This document shows, piece by piece, positions 1 to 9,076 of a stretch of DNA of 64,000 nucleotides. Position numbers and translations under genes: made by a program. Position 1 is the first letter of the stretch; each line of letters begins with the position of its first letter. This DNA comes from JAPPFW01 sp965200835. GTDB lineage: Bacteria > Actinomycetota > Acidimicrobiia > Spongiisociales > Spongiisociaceae. The DNA is taken from positions 2,108,001 to 2,172,000 of the forward strand of contig OZ241390.1 in NCBI GenBank assembly GCA_965200835.1, in the 5' to 3' direction. Under the pieces are notes generated by a model. That model was not told the DNA's origin, did no database searches, and saw nothing but the letters and a program-made list of their open reading frames with translations.

Positions 1-951
1 CGGTCCGAGGCAGGACGAGACCTGGTCCACGACTTGGTGAAGACCGCCGATGTGGTGGTGAACAACTTCCGCCCCGGAATCATGAAACGCCTCGGTCTCG
101 GCTACCGGAGACTTGACTCTCTGAATCCCCGCATCATTTATGCCCAGGGGACGGGTTTCGGTTCCCATGGTGAGTACGCTCGCAAGGGAGGCCAGGACAT
201 TCTCGCCCAGGCCCTCACCGGTACCATGGCCCGCAAGGCGGATCCTTCCCATCCGACCTCCATCTACCCCCTCTCGCTGGCCGACTACACAGCCGGGATG
301 AACCTGGTCCAGGGAATCCTGCTCGCCCTGCTCCATCGGGATCGGACCGGTGAGGGCCAGATGGTGGAGGTGTCACTGTACGACTCACTCCTGGGGGTCC
401 AGACCATGGAGGCGGCGGTCTGGATGATGCGGGAGGAGGAACTCAACTGGGCAACCATGCCGTTGGTGGGCACCTTCCGAGCCGCGGATGGTGAAGTGGT
501 GCTGGTAGGAGCCTTCCGGCTCAACCCGCTGCGTGACATCTGCGCCGCGCTCGACCTGGAGGACCTTTCGGCACGGCCTGAGTACGCCGACATGGCGGAG
601 CAGGCCAGGAACCGGACCAGCCTGCACGCCCTGCTCGCCAAGGCCATCCTCCGGTTTGAGGTGACCGAGGTCATCGCTCGATTCGAGGAGCAGGACCTGC
701 TGTGCGCGCCTGTGAGGAGTTTGGGTGAGGCGCTCCGGGACCCCCATAGCCGCTCCATGATCGTCGAGTTGGAGCGATCGGGACTGTCACCGCTGCGGGC
801 CCTGGCCTCCCCAGTCCACCTTTCGGCCACTCCGGCCGCGGTCCGTCGACCCCCGCCGAGGTTGGGAGAGGGCGGCTATGACGCCCTCATCGAGTACGGA
901 ATCGATCGGTCCCGGATCCGAGCCCTGCAGGAAACGGGCGTCCTGTCGTGA
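1..951 (+). CDS. CaiB/BaiF-family (class III) CoA transferase, 5'-truncated by window edge
   Basis: The frame is open from base 1, so the true start lies upstream and about 317 C-terminal residues are visible. Class III transferases move CoA between carboxylic acids through an enzyme-bound aspartyl-CoA thioester. The family pattern VVVNNFRPG...LGLGY is present, followed by a GGQDILAQALTG segment whose Asp matches the usual catalytic aspartate. The C-terminal part has the family's 'CAPVRSLGEALRDPH' stretch. The stop overlaps the GTG start of the following crotonase by 4 bp (GTGA), so the two are translationally coupled. A CoA transferase next to a crotonase resembles carnitine-type (caiB/caiD) or other acyl-CoA catabolic pairs, but the substrate cannot be read from sequence. 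Confidence 0.88.
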   Translation, partial: RSEAGRDLVHDLVKTADVVVNNFRPGIMKRLGLGYRRLDSLNPRIIYAQGTGFGSHGEYARKGGQDILAQALTGTMARKADPSHPTSIYPLSLADYTAGMNLVQGILLALLHRDRTGEGQMVEVSLYDSLLGVQTMEAAVWMMREEELNWATMPLVGTFRAADGEVVLVGAFRLNPLRDICAALDLEDLSARPEYADMAEQARNRTSLHALLAKAILRFEVTEVIARFEEQDLLCAPVRSLGEALRDPHSRSMIVELERSGLSPLRALASPVHLSATPAAVRRPPPRLGEGGYDALIEYGIDRSRIRALQETGVLS

Positions 952-2786
952 GCATCGACCTGCGGGTCGAGGACCATGTGGCTTGGGTGGTGATCAACCG
1001 GCCTGAGCGTCTCAATGCGATCGACGAGCAGCACCAGCGGGAGCTACTGCGGGTGTGGAAGAACCTCGAAGTGGACCGGTCGGTGAGGGTGGTGGTCCTG
1101 ACCGGCGCCGGTGACCGGGCCTTCTGTGCCGGTGACGACATGCGCAGCACCGAAGGCAAGACCGACCTGGCCTACTGGCTGGATGCCCGTCCGGACGGCT
1201 TCGGGCACCTCGTGCTGAGGGACACCCTCGACGTTCCGATCCTCGCCCGAGTCAACGGCTACGCCTTAGGCGGCGGTCTGGAGCTGGTGGTGGGCTGTGA
1301 CCTGGCCGTTGCCTCCGAGCAGGCCCAACTCGGGTTCGTGGAGCCGCGCCTCGGGCGCCTACCACTCGACGGCGGGATCGTCTCCCTGGCCCGGCACCTC
1401 CCGTACAAGTGGGCCATGGAGGTGCTCCTCACTGGAAGGCGCTTCACCGCGCATGAGGCCCGGGATCTGGGGCTGGTCAACGAAGTGGTTCCCCACGATC
1501 AGCTCGATGCGGCCGTCGAGCGATGGCTGGACGAGCTGCTGGCCTGCGCACCTCTTTCCCTCCGAGCCATCAAGCACATCGTGCGGCGTACGGCTCATAT
1601 GACCGCGCGCGATGCCCGGATGGCCAACCTGAGCCCGCTGATCCGGGTGCTGGAGTCGGAAGACGGACAGGAAGGCATGAAGCGCGCGACAGGTATCAGG
1701 TGGAAGGCGATGCTGGTGGTGATCGCAGTGCTGGCGGTGGCCTGCGGAGGCGAGGCGAGTACCGACACCGTGGCTACCACGCAGCCGCCCACAACCCAGG
1801 CGGAGACGACCACCACCACCGAACCCGCTCCCACGACGACCGGGGCCCCTCCGGAAACTACCGAGGCGGTTGCGCCGGACACAGTGGCCCTGGTGGTCAA
1901 CCAGCGGGCCGGTGACATGGGTCCGATCGACGATCTGGTCAAGGGGCTGGAACAAGCCGAGACCGACTTCGGGCTGGACACCACCTTTATCGAGGCGACC
2001 GATCCGTCGACCTTCGAGTCGACCTTGCGCAACCTGGGCAATCAGGGGACCGATGTGATCGCGGTCACCTTCCCGCCCATGGCAGAAGCTCTAGAAATCG
2101 TGGCCCCAGAGTTTCCCGAAACCAGATGGATTCACATCTTCGGTAGTCCGGTGGAGTTGCCCAACGTGGTGACCGTCGGTTTCGACTACTACAAGGGGAC
2201 CTATCTGGCCGGGATCCTGGCCGGTGCCCTGACCTCGGGACAGGTCGGATTCGTGGGAGGCGTGTCGATTCCTCCCATCAATGCCGACTACAACGCCTTC
2301 GTGGCCGGCGCGGTCACCCAGAACGCGGCGGTTACCGGAGAGGCCTTCGCCGACTCCTTCGAAGATCCGGCCCGGGGGCGGGAGCTGGGGGCGGCTCTCT
2401 ACGATGGTGGAGCAGACATTCTCATGTTGGATGGCGCGGCCACCGATCTCGGGGTGGTTCAGGCCGCCGAGGAGAAGGGCGGTTACGTGATCGGCGGATC
2501 CGAGAGCTACTTCGACAGCCCGGCGGTCATCGGCAGCGTGCTGCTGCTCTGGTCCAGCGTGCTGTACAACGAGATCGAGAACGCCATCGGCGACGACTAC
2601 CAGGCCGGCCACGTCGGTGCCGGGGTGGCGGAAGGCGGGGTGGACCTGGTGGTCAATCCGGCCTTCCTCGAGAGCGGTCCGGCGGCCATGGTGGAGACCA
2701 TTCGAGATACCCTGCCGCTGATCGATGAGACCAGGTCTGCCATCAAGAGCGGTGAACTCGAGGTGCCCTTCGACCCCGAACTCTGA
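948..2786 (+). CDS. Crotonase (enoyl-CoA hydratase) fused in frame to a BMP-family ABC substrate-binding lipoprotein
   Basis: One 612-residue frame carries two proteins. Residues 1-243 are a crotonase: a GAGDRAFCAGDD oxyanion-hole segment, NGYALGGGLELVVGCDLA, and a CaiD/EchA-like FVEPRLGRLPLDGG and KWAMEVLLTGRR. The normal last 15 or so residues (EKR-P-W-G type tail) are missing: at 'EDGQEGMK' the frame runs straight into MKRATGIRWKAMLVV...LAVACGG, a lipoprotein signal peptide. Residues 244-612 are a BMP/nucleoside-binding protein with a Thr/Pro-rich linker after the lipobox and the motif VGFDYYKGTYLAGILAGAL. A periplasmic lipoprotein cannot work from behind a cytosolic enzyme, so either the internal ATG at 1677 is used, or a deletion (or assembly join) at the shared GMK codons fused two genes. 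The transporter genes that normally follow a BMP lipoprotein come next. Confidence 0.8.
   Translation: MSIDLRVEDHVAWVVINRPERLNAIDEQHQRELLRVWKNLEVDRSVRVVVLTGAGDRAFCAGDDMRSTEGKTDLAYWLDARPDGFGHLVLRDTLDVPILARVNGYALGGGLELVVGCDLAVASEQAQLGFVEPRLGRLPLDGGIVSLARHLPYKWAMEVLLTGRRFTAHEARDLGLVNEVVPHDQLDAAVERWLDELLACAPLSLRAIKHIVRRTAHMTARDARMANLSPLIRVLESEDGQEGMKRATGIRWKAMLVVIAVLAVACGGEASTDTVATTQPPTTQAETTTTTEPAPTTTGAPPETTEAVAPDTVALVVNQRAGDMGPIDDLVKGLEQAETDFGLDTTFIEATDPSTFESTLRNLGNQGTDVIAVTFPPMAEALEIVAPEFPETRWIHIFGSPVELPNVVTVGFDYYKGTYLAGILAGALTSGQVGFVGGVSIPPINADYNAFVAGAVTQNAAVTGEAFADSFEDPARGRELGAALYDGGADILMLDGAATDLGVVQAAEEKGGYVIGGSESYFDSPAVIGSVLLLWSSVLYNEIENAIGDDYQAGHVGAGVAEGGVDLVVNPAFLESGPAAMVETIRDTLPLIDETRSAIKSGELEVPFDPEL
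1677..1745 (+). other. Internal ATG and lipoprotein signal peptide inside the fused frame
   Basis: From the ATG at 1677 the first 23 residues form a textbook type II signal peptide: positive n-region (MKR...RWK), hydrophobic core (MLVVIAVLAV) and lipobox LAVAC with the modified Cys at residue 23. A purine-rich AGGAAGG lies only 1 nt from the ATG, too close for normal Shine-Dalgarno pairing; a GGAAG further up (about 14 nt away) is a weak alternative. If this start is used, the mature binding protein would be 1677..2786 (369 aa). Confidence 0.55.
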
Positions 2787-2795
2787 CCCCGACCT

Positions 2796-4364
2796 GTGAT
2801 AACTGCCCGCCCGGAGGCAGCTCCCCGGCCGGCTATCGAGTGCCAGGGGATCGACGTGTTCTTCGGTTCCCTGGCCGCCTTGCGGGAGGTGAGCCTAGAG
2901 CTGGGAGCGGGCCGGATCCATGCCCTGGTCGGCCAGAACGGGGCGGGGAAGACGACTCTGGCCAGGGTGCTGGGCGGGTTGCTCGAGGCAAGGGCGGGAC
3001 GGGTATGGGTGCGCGGGCAGGAGATCGTAGGTGGCGACGTCCGGGCTGCGCAGGAGGCCGGGCTGGCCATGGTGCATCAGCAATTCTCGCTTCCGCCCTC
3101 CTTCACCGTGGCCGAAGCACTCGAGCTGGCGGCCGGCCGCGCCAACACCCGGTCCGTCTATCGCCGGGCCGAGCTGGAGAGACGCTGGAGCGCGGTGCTG
3201 GAGGGGGCGGAGGGGGTACTGTAACCTTCCACTCGGGTACGTGACCTACCGATCGAGGCGCGCCAGTCCCTGGAAATCGTCAGGGCACTGGCATCCGAGG
3301 TGCGCGTCCTCGTCCTCGACGAGCCCACCGCCCTGCTCACCCCGTCGGCCATCGAGAGTCTGTTCGACCGGCTGAGGGAGCTGCGCAACTCGGGTGTGAC
3401 CATGCTGGTGGTACTGCACAAGTTGGCGGAAGTAGCCGCGGTGGCCGATACGGTGAGCGTGCTGCGCGAGGGACGCCTGGTCCTAGGGCCGATCGAGGCA
3501 GGAGAGGTGACGCAGGGCGAACTGAGCGATGCGATCGTGGGTCCGGCATCCTCCACCGAAGTTTCCGAAGCCGCGGCCGGTTTCAACCAGCATCCAGGAG
3601 GCGGGACCGCCCCCTCTGGTGCCAAGCTCGAGCTCGCCGGGGTATCGACCAGGGGTTCGTCGATGGAACGAGGCCTCGACGGTATCGATCTGCGGCTCGG
3701 GGCGGGCGAGATCATAGGCGTGGCCGGGGTGGAAGGCAACGGCCAGCGTGGTTTGGTGTCGGCGATTGCCGGCCTCGACGAGCTGAGCGCTGGCAGTATC
3801 AGGATGGGAGGCCAGGAGGTGACGGGCTCGGGACCGGATGAGCGCAGGCGGTCGGGCCTTCGCCTGGTTCCGTTCGATCGGACCACCGAGGGAATCAGCA
3901 GAAGCGCCGCTCTGTGGATCAACCAATCGGCCTTGCGCCTGATCGGGCGGAAGAAGTCACGCTGGCGGCCCATCTCGGTTCGACGGTTCCGCACACGGGC
4001 CGGCAAGGCCATGGACCGCTGGGGGGTGCGCTACCAGACCGTCACCCAGCCGGCCGGGGCGCTGTCGGGGGGCAATGTCCAGCGGCTGATCCTCTCGCGG
4101 GAACTGAGCGGGGAGGTCGAGGTTCTGGTGGCGGCCCAACCCACTCGGGGGCTAAACCTGGCGGCTACCGGATTCGTGCGCGAGACCCTCCGGCGGCTGC
4201 GGCGGTCCGGCTCCGGGGTGTTGCTGGTGTCTTCCGACCTAGATGAGCTGTTCGAGCTCTCCGATCGTCTGGTAGTCATGCTGGGCGGGCGGATAGTGGC
4301 CGGGTTCGATCCGCCCTACGATCGCCGCGCGGTGGGCGATGCCATGATCGGTGGTCGGCGTTGA
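2796..4364 (+). pseudogene. BMP/nucleoside-type ABC transporter ATP-binding protein with in-frame stop codon
   Basis: This is a duplicated-ATPase subunit of the YufO/NupO type (full length about 522 codons). It starts at GTG 2796. The first domain has Walker A GQNGAGKTT and Q-loop MVHQQFSLPP, and is interrupted by TAA at 3222-3224. Reading on in the same frame gives PSTRVRDLPIEARQSLEIVRALASE and the Walker B LVLDEPTALL, so nothing is shifted: a single sense codon has become a stop. The second domain is intact (GVEGNGQ loop, LSGGNVQR signature, degenerate Walker B VLVAAQPTRGL). Readthrough, two separate polypeptides, a true pseudogene or a base-call error are all possible. The stop overlaps the TTG start of the permease (4 bp). 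Confidence 0.85.
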
Positions 4365-5392
4365 CCGGCGGGCTCAACAGGGTGGCGACCACCCTGGCAC
4401 TGGTGGTGATGTCGTTCCTCGTAGTCGGCTTGATCCTATGGGCCGGCGGCTACGGGGTGTGGCAGGTGTTCGATGGCGCGATCCAGGGGGCGATCACCGC
4501 GCCAGGTGCTCTGGCCACCACCATCCGATGGGCCGTCCCGTTGCTGCTGGTCGGCCTGGGTGCAGTGGTCAGCTTCCGGGCCGGGTTCTTCAACATCGGC
4601 GGTCAGGGACAGTTCTATATGGGCGCTTGCGCGGCGGTGGCCGTGTCTCTGGGCTGGTCGGGTGGTCCTGCCCTCCTGGTGGTGGTGGTTGGATTCCTGG
4701 CCGCCATCGCTGCCGGGGTCCTCTGGTCGGTCATCCCCGGGTTTCTTCGGGTCCGCTTTGGAACCGACGAGGTGCTCACCACCCTCATGATGAGCTTCAT
4801 CGGCGCTCTGGTGCTCCAGTACCTGACGGCCGGGCCCTTGCGAAACCCGGCCGGGACCGGCCAGACCGCCGCCACCGAACGTATTCCCGATGCCCTGCGG
4901 ATCACCGGCAGCTCGGGAGTCTCGGCAACGGTGCTGGTCATAGTCGTGGTGGCCTGCGTGATCACCTGGGTGCTCCTCGAACGGACCCGCTTCGGCCTGG
5001 CGGTCGACCTGGCGGGTCGGAACCCGACCATGGCGCGCTGGCAGGGCATGAAGGTTCGCTGGATCGGACTGGCCGCCTTCGCCTTCGCCGGGGCGACGGC
5101 CGGCCTGGCGGGTGCGGTGGAACTGTTCGGTCCGGCTGCCCGCCTGGTGACCGGCTTCTCCCCAGCCGTGGGCTTCACCGCGGTGGTCGTGGCACTCGTC
5201 GGCTTGCTGACCGTCCCGGGAGCGGTGGTAGCTGCGCTGTTCTTCGCCGGACTCCAGTCGGCCATCCTCTTCCTGCCGATCGTGACCGACCTTCCCCCCT
5301 CGGCGCTCACCCTGCTGCACGGCACGGTGGCGCTCCTGGTCACGGTCCGGTTCCGCCGGGGCTGGATGATCGCGGGCGCGGCGACCGGCTGA
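4361..5392 (+). CDS. BMP/nucleoside-type ABC transporter permease 1 (YufP-like)
   Basis: Integral membrane subunit of 343 residues with about 8-10 hydrophobic segments. It carries the family landmarks GAVVSFRAGFFNIGGQGQFYMGA near residues 65-90 and FGTDEVLTTLMMSFI, plus an N-terminal transmembrane anchor typical of the first of the two permeases in this transporter class. The TTG start at 4361 overlaps the ATPase stop. The stop TGA at 5390-5392 overlaps the ATG of permease 2 by one base. The substrate is predicted to be a nucleoside or related purine compound from known members (NupP, BmpC systems), but specificity is not visible here. Confidence 0.9.
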   Translation: MTGGLNRVATTLALVVMSFLVVGLILWAGGYGVWQVFDGAIQGAITAPGALATTIRWAVPLLLVGLGAVVSFRAGFFNIGGQGQFYMGACAAVAVSLGWSGGPALLVVVVGFLAAIAAGVLWSVIPGFLRVRFGTDEVLTTLMMSFIGALVLQYLTAGPLRNPAGTGQTAATERIPDALRITGSSGVSATVLVIVVVACVITWVLLERTRFGLAVDLAGRNPTMARWQGMKVRWIGLAAFAFAGATAGLAGAVELFGPAARLVTGFSPAVGFTAVVVALVGLLTVPGAVVAALFFAGLQSAILFLPIVTDLPPSALTLLHGTVALLVTVRFRRGWMIAGAATG

Positions 5393-6309
5393 TGGAACAG
5401 GTCCTCGCCACCACGCTGAGGGCAGCTACCCCGCTGATCCTGGTGGCCCTGGCGGGGGTGTTCGCCTTCCGGGCCGGCGTGTTCCATCTAGGTCTCGAGG
5501 GTCTGATGGTTACGGGAGCCTTCGTGGTGGTGGCGGTTGCCGAGGCCACCGGTTCGGTGGTGGCTGGCTTGGTGGCCGCGGTGGCGGTCTGCATGCTGCT
5601 GTCGGTGCTGTTCTGGTGGGTAACCGGGCCGCTGGGTGCCAACGTGATCATTGCCGGGCTGGGTCTCACCTCGATCGGACTGGGTGGGACGGCCTTCGCC
5701 CTAGGGGCCGTCTACGACACTCGAGGATCGATCTTTACCGATGTGGTTCTTCCCCGGCCTATCAGAGGCGTGACCGAGGGAGTCGGGGTCATCCTCTCGG
5801 AGTCCTCCATCCTGGTCTGGTCGACGCCGGTAGTGGTTCTGGCGGCCTGGATAGTCCTGCGGCGCAGCCGGTTCGGGCTCCGGCTGGCGGCAGTCGGCGA
5901 GTATCCCTTCGCGGCTCGAACGGTAGGGGTCGATCCTTCGGTCATGCGTCTGCAGGCCCTGCTGATCGCCGGTGCTCTGTGTGCGCTGGGCGGTGCTGAA
6001 CTCTCGGTCGGTTCGCTGGCCAACTTCACCGAGAACATGACCAACGGGCGAGGATTCATCGCGTTCGTAGCGGTGATCTTCGGCGCATGGCACCCGATCG
6101 GGGCCGCGCTGGCCGCCCTGTTCTTCGGGTTCGCCGACGCCATCGGTATCCAATCCCAGATCAACATCACCGAGGCCGTCCCGAGGGAGTTCGTACTGAT
6201 GATCCCATTCGTCCTTACCATTCTGGCGGTATGGCTGGGTGGCTTGTGGCGGCGGCGGACGCTGGAGTCGGAGGCCGGTTATGCAGAGCTGCGAGAACCC
6301 GATCGCTGA
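5392..6309 (+). CDS. BMP/nucleoside-type ABC transporter permease 2 (YufQ-like)
   Basis: Second permease, 305 residues, about 8 membrane spans. The conserved FAFRAGVFHLGLEGLMVTGAF segment lies at residues 22-42, and GANVIIAGLGLTSIGLGGTAFALG and a FGAWHPIGAALAALFFGFADA loop follow. The same frame is open 5' to 4351, but that stretch is the shadow of permease 1; the ATG at 5392, coupled to the preceding stop, is the real start. It is the last gene of the transporter operon; a 179-bp gap with no strong terminator separates it from dapA. Confidence 0.9.
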   Translation: MEQVLATTLRAATPLILVALAGVFAFRAGVFHLGLEGLMVTGAFVVVAVAEATGSVVAGLVAAVAVCMLLSVLFWWVTGPLGANVIIAGLGLTSIGLGGTAFALGAVYDTRGSIFTDVVLPRPIRGVTEGVGVILSESSILVWSTPVVVLAAWIVLRRSRFGLRLAAVGEYPFAARTVGVDPSVMRLQALLIAGALCALGGAELSVGSLANFTENMTNGRGFIAFVAVIFGAWHPIGAALAALFFGFADAIGIQSQINITEAVPREFVLMIPFVLTILAVWLGGLWRRRTLESEAGYAELREPDR

Positions 6310-6488
6310 GGCCGGATGCCAGGTCTCTCGGGATCTGGCCTATTACGTAGAAGGGCTCACACGATGAGGTACCCAGGGGCCTGCCTGCCGGTCTAACGGA
6401 AATCAGGCCGTGGGTTCATGAGGTGCGGGTGGCGACCTAGTTAGAGTAAACCCTGTAGAACCGCTGACTGCGGATAGGAAGGAGCAAA

Positions 6489-7370
6489 TTGGGCCCGTTC
6501 GGCGAGTTGCTCACCGCCATGATCACTCCCTTTGGTGATGACGGCTCGGTTGACTACGGCCGGGTAGCCCGCCTCGCCATCCATCTGGTCCAGAGCGGCA
6601 ATGACGGCTTGGTTGTTACCGGTACGACCGGTGAATCTCCCACCCTGTCCGACGCTGAGAAGCTAGCGATCTACTCGACCGTGGTGGAGGCGGTGGGGAG
6701 TAAGGCGTCGGTGGTGGCCGGAACGGGCACCTACGACACTCGCCACTCCATCGAACTTTCCATCCGGGCCGCGGAGCTCGGGGTCGACGGGTTGATGGCG
6801 GTTACGCCCTACTACTCCAAACCCCCTCAGGCCGGTCTGGTGGCTCACTTCACTGCCATCGCCGACGCGACCGACCTACCGATGATCGTCTACAACATCC
6901 CCGGCCGGACCGGCCGGCTGATCGAAGCCGAAACGCTGGCGGAGATGGCCCGGCACCCCAACATCGTGGCTACCAAGGACGCGGTGGGTGACCTGCGATA
7001 CACCAGGCTCAGCATGCGAATGGTCCCCGATGGCTTTCTGCTCTACTCCGGTGACGACTCAGCCACCCTTCCCATGCTGGAGCTGGGTGGCACGGGAGTG
7101 ATATCGGTGGCAGGTCATTTCGCGGGCCGCCAGATCAAGCGAATGATCCAGGCGCACCGCACCGGCAACGCAGGCGAAGCCAGACGCCTGCATGACGGGT
7201 TGACGCCACTCTACGAAGCCTGTTTCGTAGAGCCCAACCCGATGCCGGCCAAGGCCGGCCTGAACGAACTCTGGGATCCGATCGGGGATCCCAGGCTCCC
7301 ACTGGTGCCGGCGTCGGTGGACACTCGCAACCAAGTTGTGGGAGCAGTAGGGCTGGCTCAGAGGTTGTGA
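6489..7370 (+). CDS. dapA: 4-hydroxy-tetrahydrodipicolinate synthase
   Basis: Condenses pyruvate with aspartate semialdehyde in lysine/diaminopimelate synthesis, in the cytosol. The 293-residue TIM barrel shows TGTTGESPTLSDAEK (residues 44-58), VYNIPGRT with Tyr135 and Arg140, and the Schiff-base lysine in VATKDAVGDL (Lys163). The start is an unusual TTG at 6489 preceded by a strong AGGAAGGAG ribosome-binding sequence 6 nt away; no better start fits the family N-terminus (FGELLTAMITPF). The stop overlaps the GTG start of rnj by 4 bp; dapA-rnj pairing is common in Actinomycetota. The second Dap gene of the window, dapF, is 25 kb away. Confidence 0.95.
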   Translation: MGPFGELLTAMITPFGDDGSVDYGRVARLAIHLVQSGNDGLVVTGTTGESPTLSDAEKLAIYSTVVEAVGSKASVVAGTGTYDTRHSIELSIRAAELGVDGLMAVTPYYSKPPQAGLVAHFTAIADATDLPMIVYNIPGRTGRLIEAETLAEMARHPNIVATKDAVGDLRYTRLSMRMVPDGFLLYSGDDSATLPMLELGGTGVISVAGHFAGRQIKRMIQAHRTGNAGEARRLHDGLTPLYEACFVEPNPMPAKAGLNELWDPIGDPRLPLVPASVDTRNQVVGAVGLAQRL

Positions 7371-9013
7371 GCGTTCGAATAACCTTTCTCGGCGGTCTCG
7401 GCGAGATCGGCCGGAACTGCGCCGCCCTCGAGATCGACGGCCAGATCGGGCTGATCGACTGCGGGCTAATGTTTCCTCGCCAGGGCATGTGGGGGGTCGA
7501 CTTCGTGCTACCCGACTGGCGATGGCTAATGGAACGGCGCGAGGACATCCGATTCGTGGTCCTGACGCACGGTCACGAAGACCACATGGGTGGCCTGGGT
7601 TACTTCCTCTCGGAGGTCGATGTTCCCGTGTTCGGAACCCGGCTGTCGCTGGCCATCGCGTCCGGTCGGGTGGACGAGCTAAGGGTGGAGAAGGACTTCC
7701 GGGTGATCTCCGACCGGCAGTGGGTAACAGTCGGGCCGTTCACCTTTCAGCTAATCCCGGTCTCCCATTCGGTGCCCGAGGGCGGTGGGGTAGTGTTCGA
7801 TACCCCCGAAGGTCTGGTGATGCACACCGGGGATTTCAAGCTCGACCCCACACCCCTGGACGGTCGGAGCACCGATCTTCCCGCCTTCGCAGAGTTCGGG
7901 CGAGAAGGAGTCCGGCTGCTGCTGTCCGACTCCACCAATGCCGAGCGGGCAGGGGTCGTGCCATCGGAGAAGACCCTGGCACCGTCGATCCGCGCCATCG
8001 TGTCGGAGGCACGCGGCCGGATCATCAGCACCTGTTTCTCGAGCCACCTGCACCGGGTCCAGCAGCTGGCCGACGCAGGTCTGGCATCAGGCCGGTACCT
8101 CACCTTCATCGGCCGCTCGATGGAGCGCAATGTCGACATCGGGCTGGACCTAGGAGTCCTGGAGGTGCCCGCCGACCGGGTGGTATCGATCCGGCAGGCC
8201 ACCAGCATGGCCCCTGATGAGGTGATGATCATCACCACCGGCTCCCAGGGCGAGCCTTTTTCGGCCCTATCCCTGATGGCTACCGGGCGCCACCGCTGGG
8301 TGGAGGTCGGTCACGGCGACACGGTACTGATCTCGGCCACTCCGGTGCCCGGCAACGAGACCGCGGTGTCGCGGGTGGTCTCGGACCTGACCCGGAGCGG
8401 CGTCAAGGTGTACCACGGACACAATGCCGACGTTCATGTGTCCGGGCACGCCACCGCGGAAGAGCTCAAGACGCTTCTCAATGTGGTACGTCCCCATGCT
8501 CTGGTGCCCGTACACGGGGAATACCGGCACCTGCGCGCTCATGCTGATCTCGGCGAGGAGATGGGCGTGCCCGAGGTGCTGGTGCTCGAGGACGGTGACG
8601 CGGTGGTGCTCGATGGGAGTCGGACCAGGGTGGAGAATGGTGCCGTCGAGGCCGATTACGTATATGTGGACGGTGCGGGGGTGGGTGACGTCCAGAAGTC
8701 AGTGCTGCGGGAGCGGGCCAGGCTGGGCGGGAACGGGGTCGTGGGGGTTTCGTTGATGCTCGATCGGGTCACCGGGCGCTTTGCCCATCGTCCCCGCCTG
8801 GTGAGCTATGGGTTCATGGACGACGGGGTGGCCGTGCTCGACGAGGCGGCCGAGGCGCTCGAGGCAGCGGTAGCGGCTAAGCCCAAGCGGTTCCGCAGGG
8901 ATCCGGACACGGCGATTCGCCAGGTTGCTCTCAGGGTGATCAGGGCCAGAACCGGGCGGAAGCCGGTAGTCCTGCCGGTCATCTCCTACAAGGGGCGAAG
9001 TCGGAGAAGGTAG
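7367..9013 (+). CDS. rnj: Ribonuclease J (metallo-beta-lactamase/beta-CASP RNase)
   Basis: A 5'-3' exo- and endoribonuclease used in mRNA decay and rRNA maturation. The 548 residues show the metallo-beta-lactamase zinc motif THGHEDHMGG (His68, His70, Asp72, His73), the later HTGDFK and LLLSDSTNAE segments, a beta-CASP region (STCFSSHLHRVQQ, GRSMERN) and the SGHA motif and VHGEYRHL. Its length is normal. GTG start overlaps the dapA stop (GTGA). The window also encodes RNase Y, so this organism has both Gram-positive-type degradative RNases. The C-terminus is Arg/Lys rich (KGRSRRR). Confidence 0.95.
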   Translation: MSVRITFLGGLGEIGRNCAALEIDGQIGLIDCGLMFPRQGMWGVDFVLPDWRWLMERREDIRFVVLTHGHEDHMGGLGYFLSEVDVPVFGTRLSLAIASGRVDELRVEKDFRVISDRQWVTVGPFTFQLIPVSHSVPEGGGVVFDTPEGLVMHTGDFKLDPTPLDGRSTDLPAFAEFGREGVRLLLSDSTNAERAGVVPSEKTLAPSIRAIVSEARGRIISTCFSSHLHRVQQLADAGLASGRYLTFIGRSMERNVDIGLDLGVLEVPADRVVSIRQATSMAPDEVMIITTGSQGEPFSALSLMATGRHRWVEVGHGDTVLISATPVPGNETAVSRVVSDLTRSGVKVYHGHNADVHVSGHATAEELKTLLNVVRPHALVPVHGEYRHLRAHADLGEEMGVPEVLVLEDGDAVVLDGSRTRVENGAVEADYVYVDGAGVGDVQKSVLRERARLGGNGVVGVSLMLDRVTGRFAHRPRLVSYGFMDDGVAVLDEAAEALEAAVAAKPKRFRRDPDTAIRQVALRVIRARTGRKPVVLPVISYKGRSRRR

Positions 9014-9076
9014 CCCGGCCGGCCGATCACGTTGATCCTTGGTAAGGCCCGCCACGTTTAGTAACGTGATGCGTCC

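Noticed and set aside
4351..5391. 5' extension of the permease 2 frame
   Set aside because: It is antisense-like sequence overlapping the real permease 1 gene; translation restarts at ATG 5392.
6310..6400. Hairpin after the ABC transporter operon as a terminator
   Set aside because: The stem is only about 8 bp with a mismatch and no T run follows.
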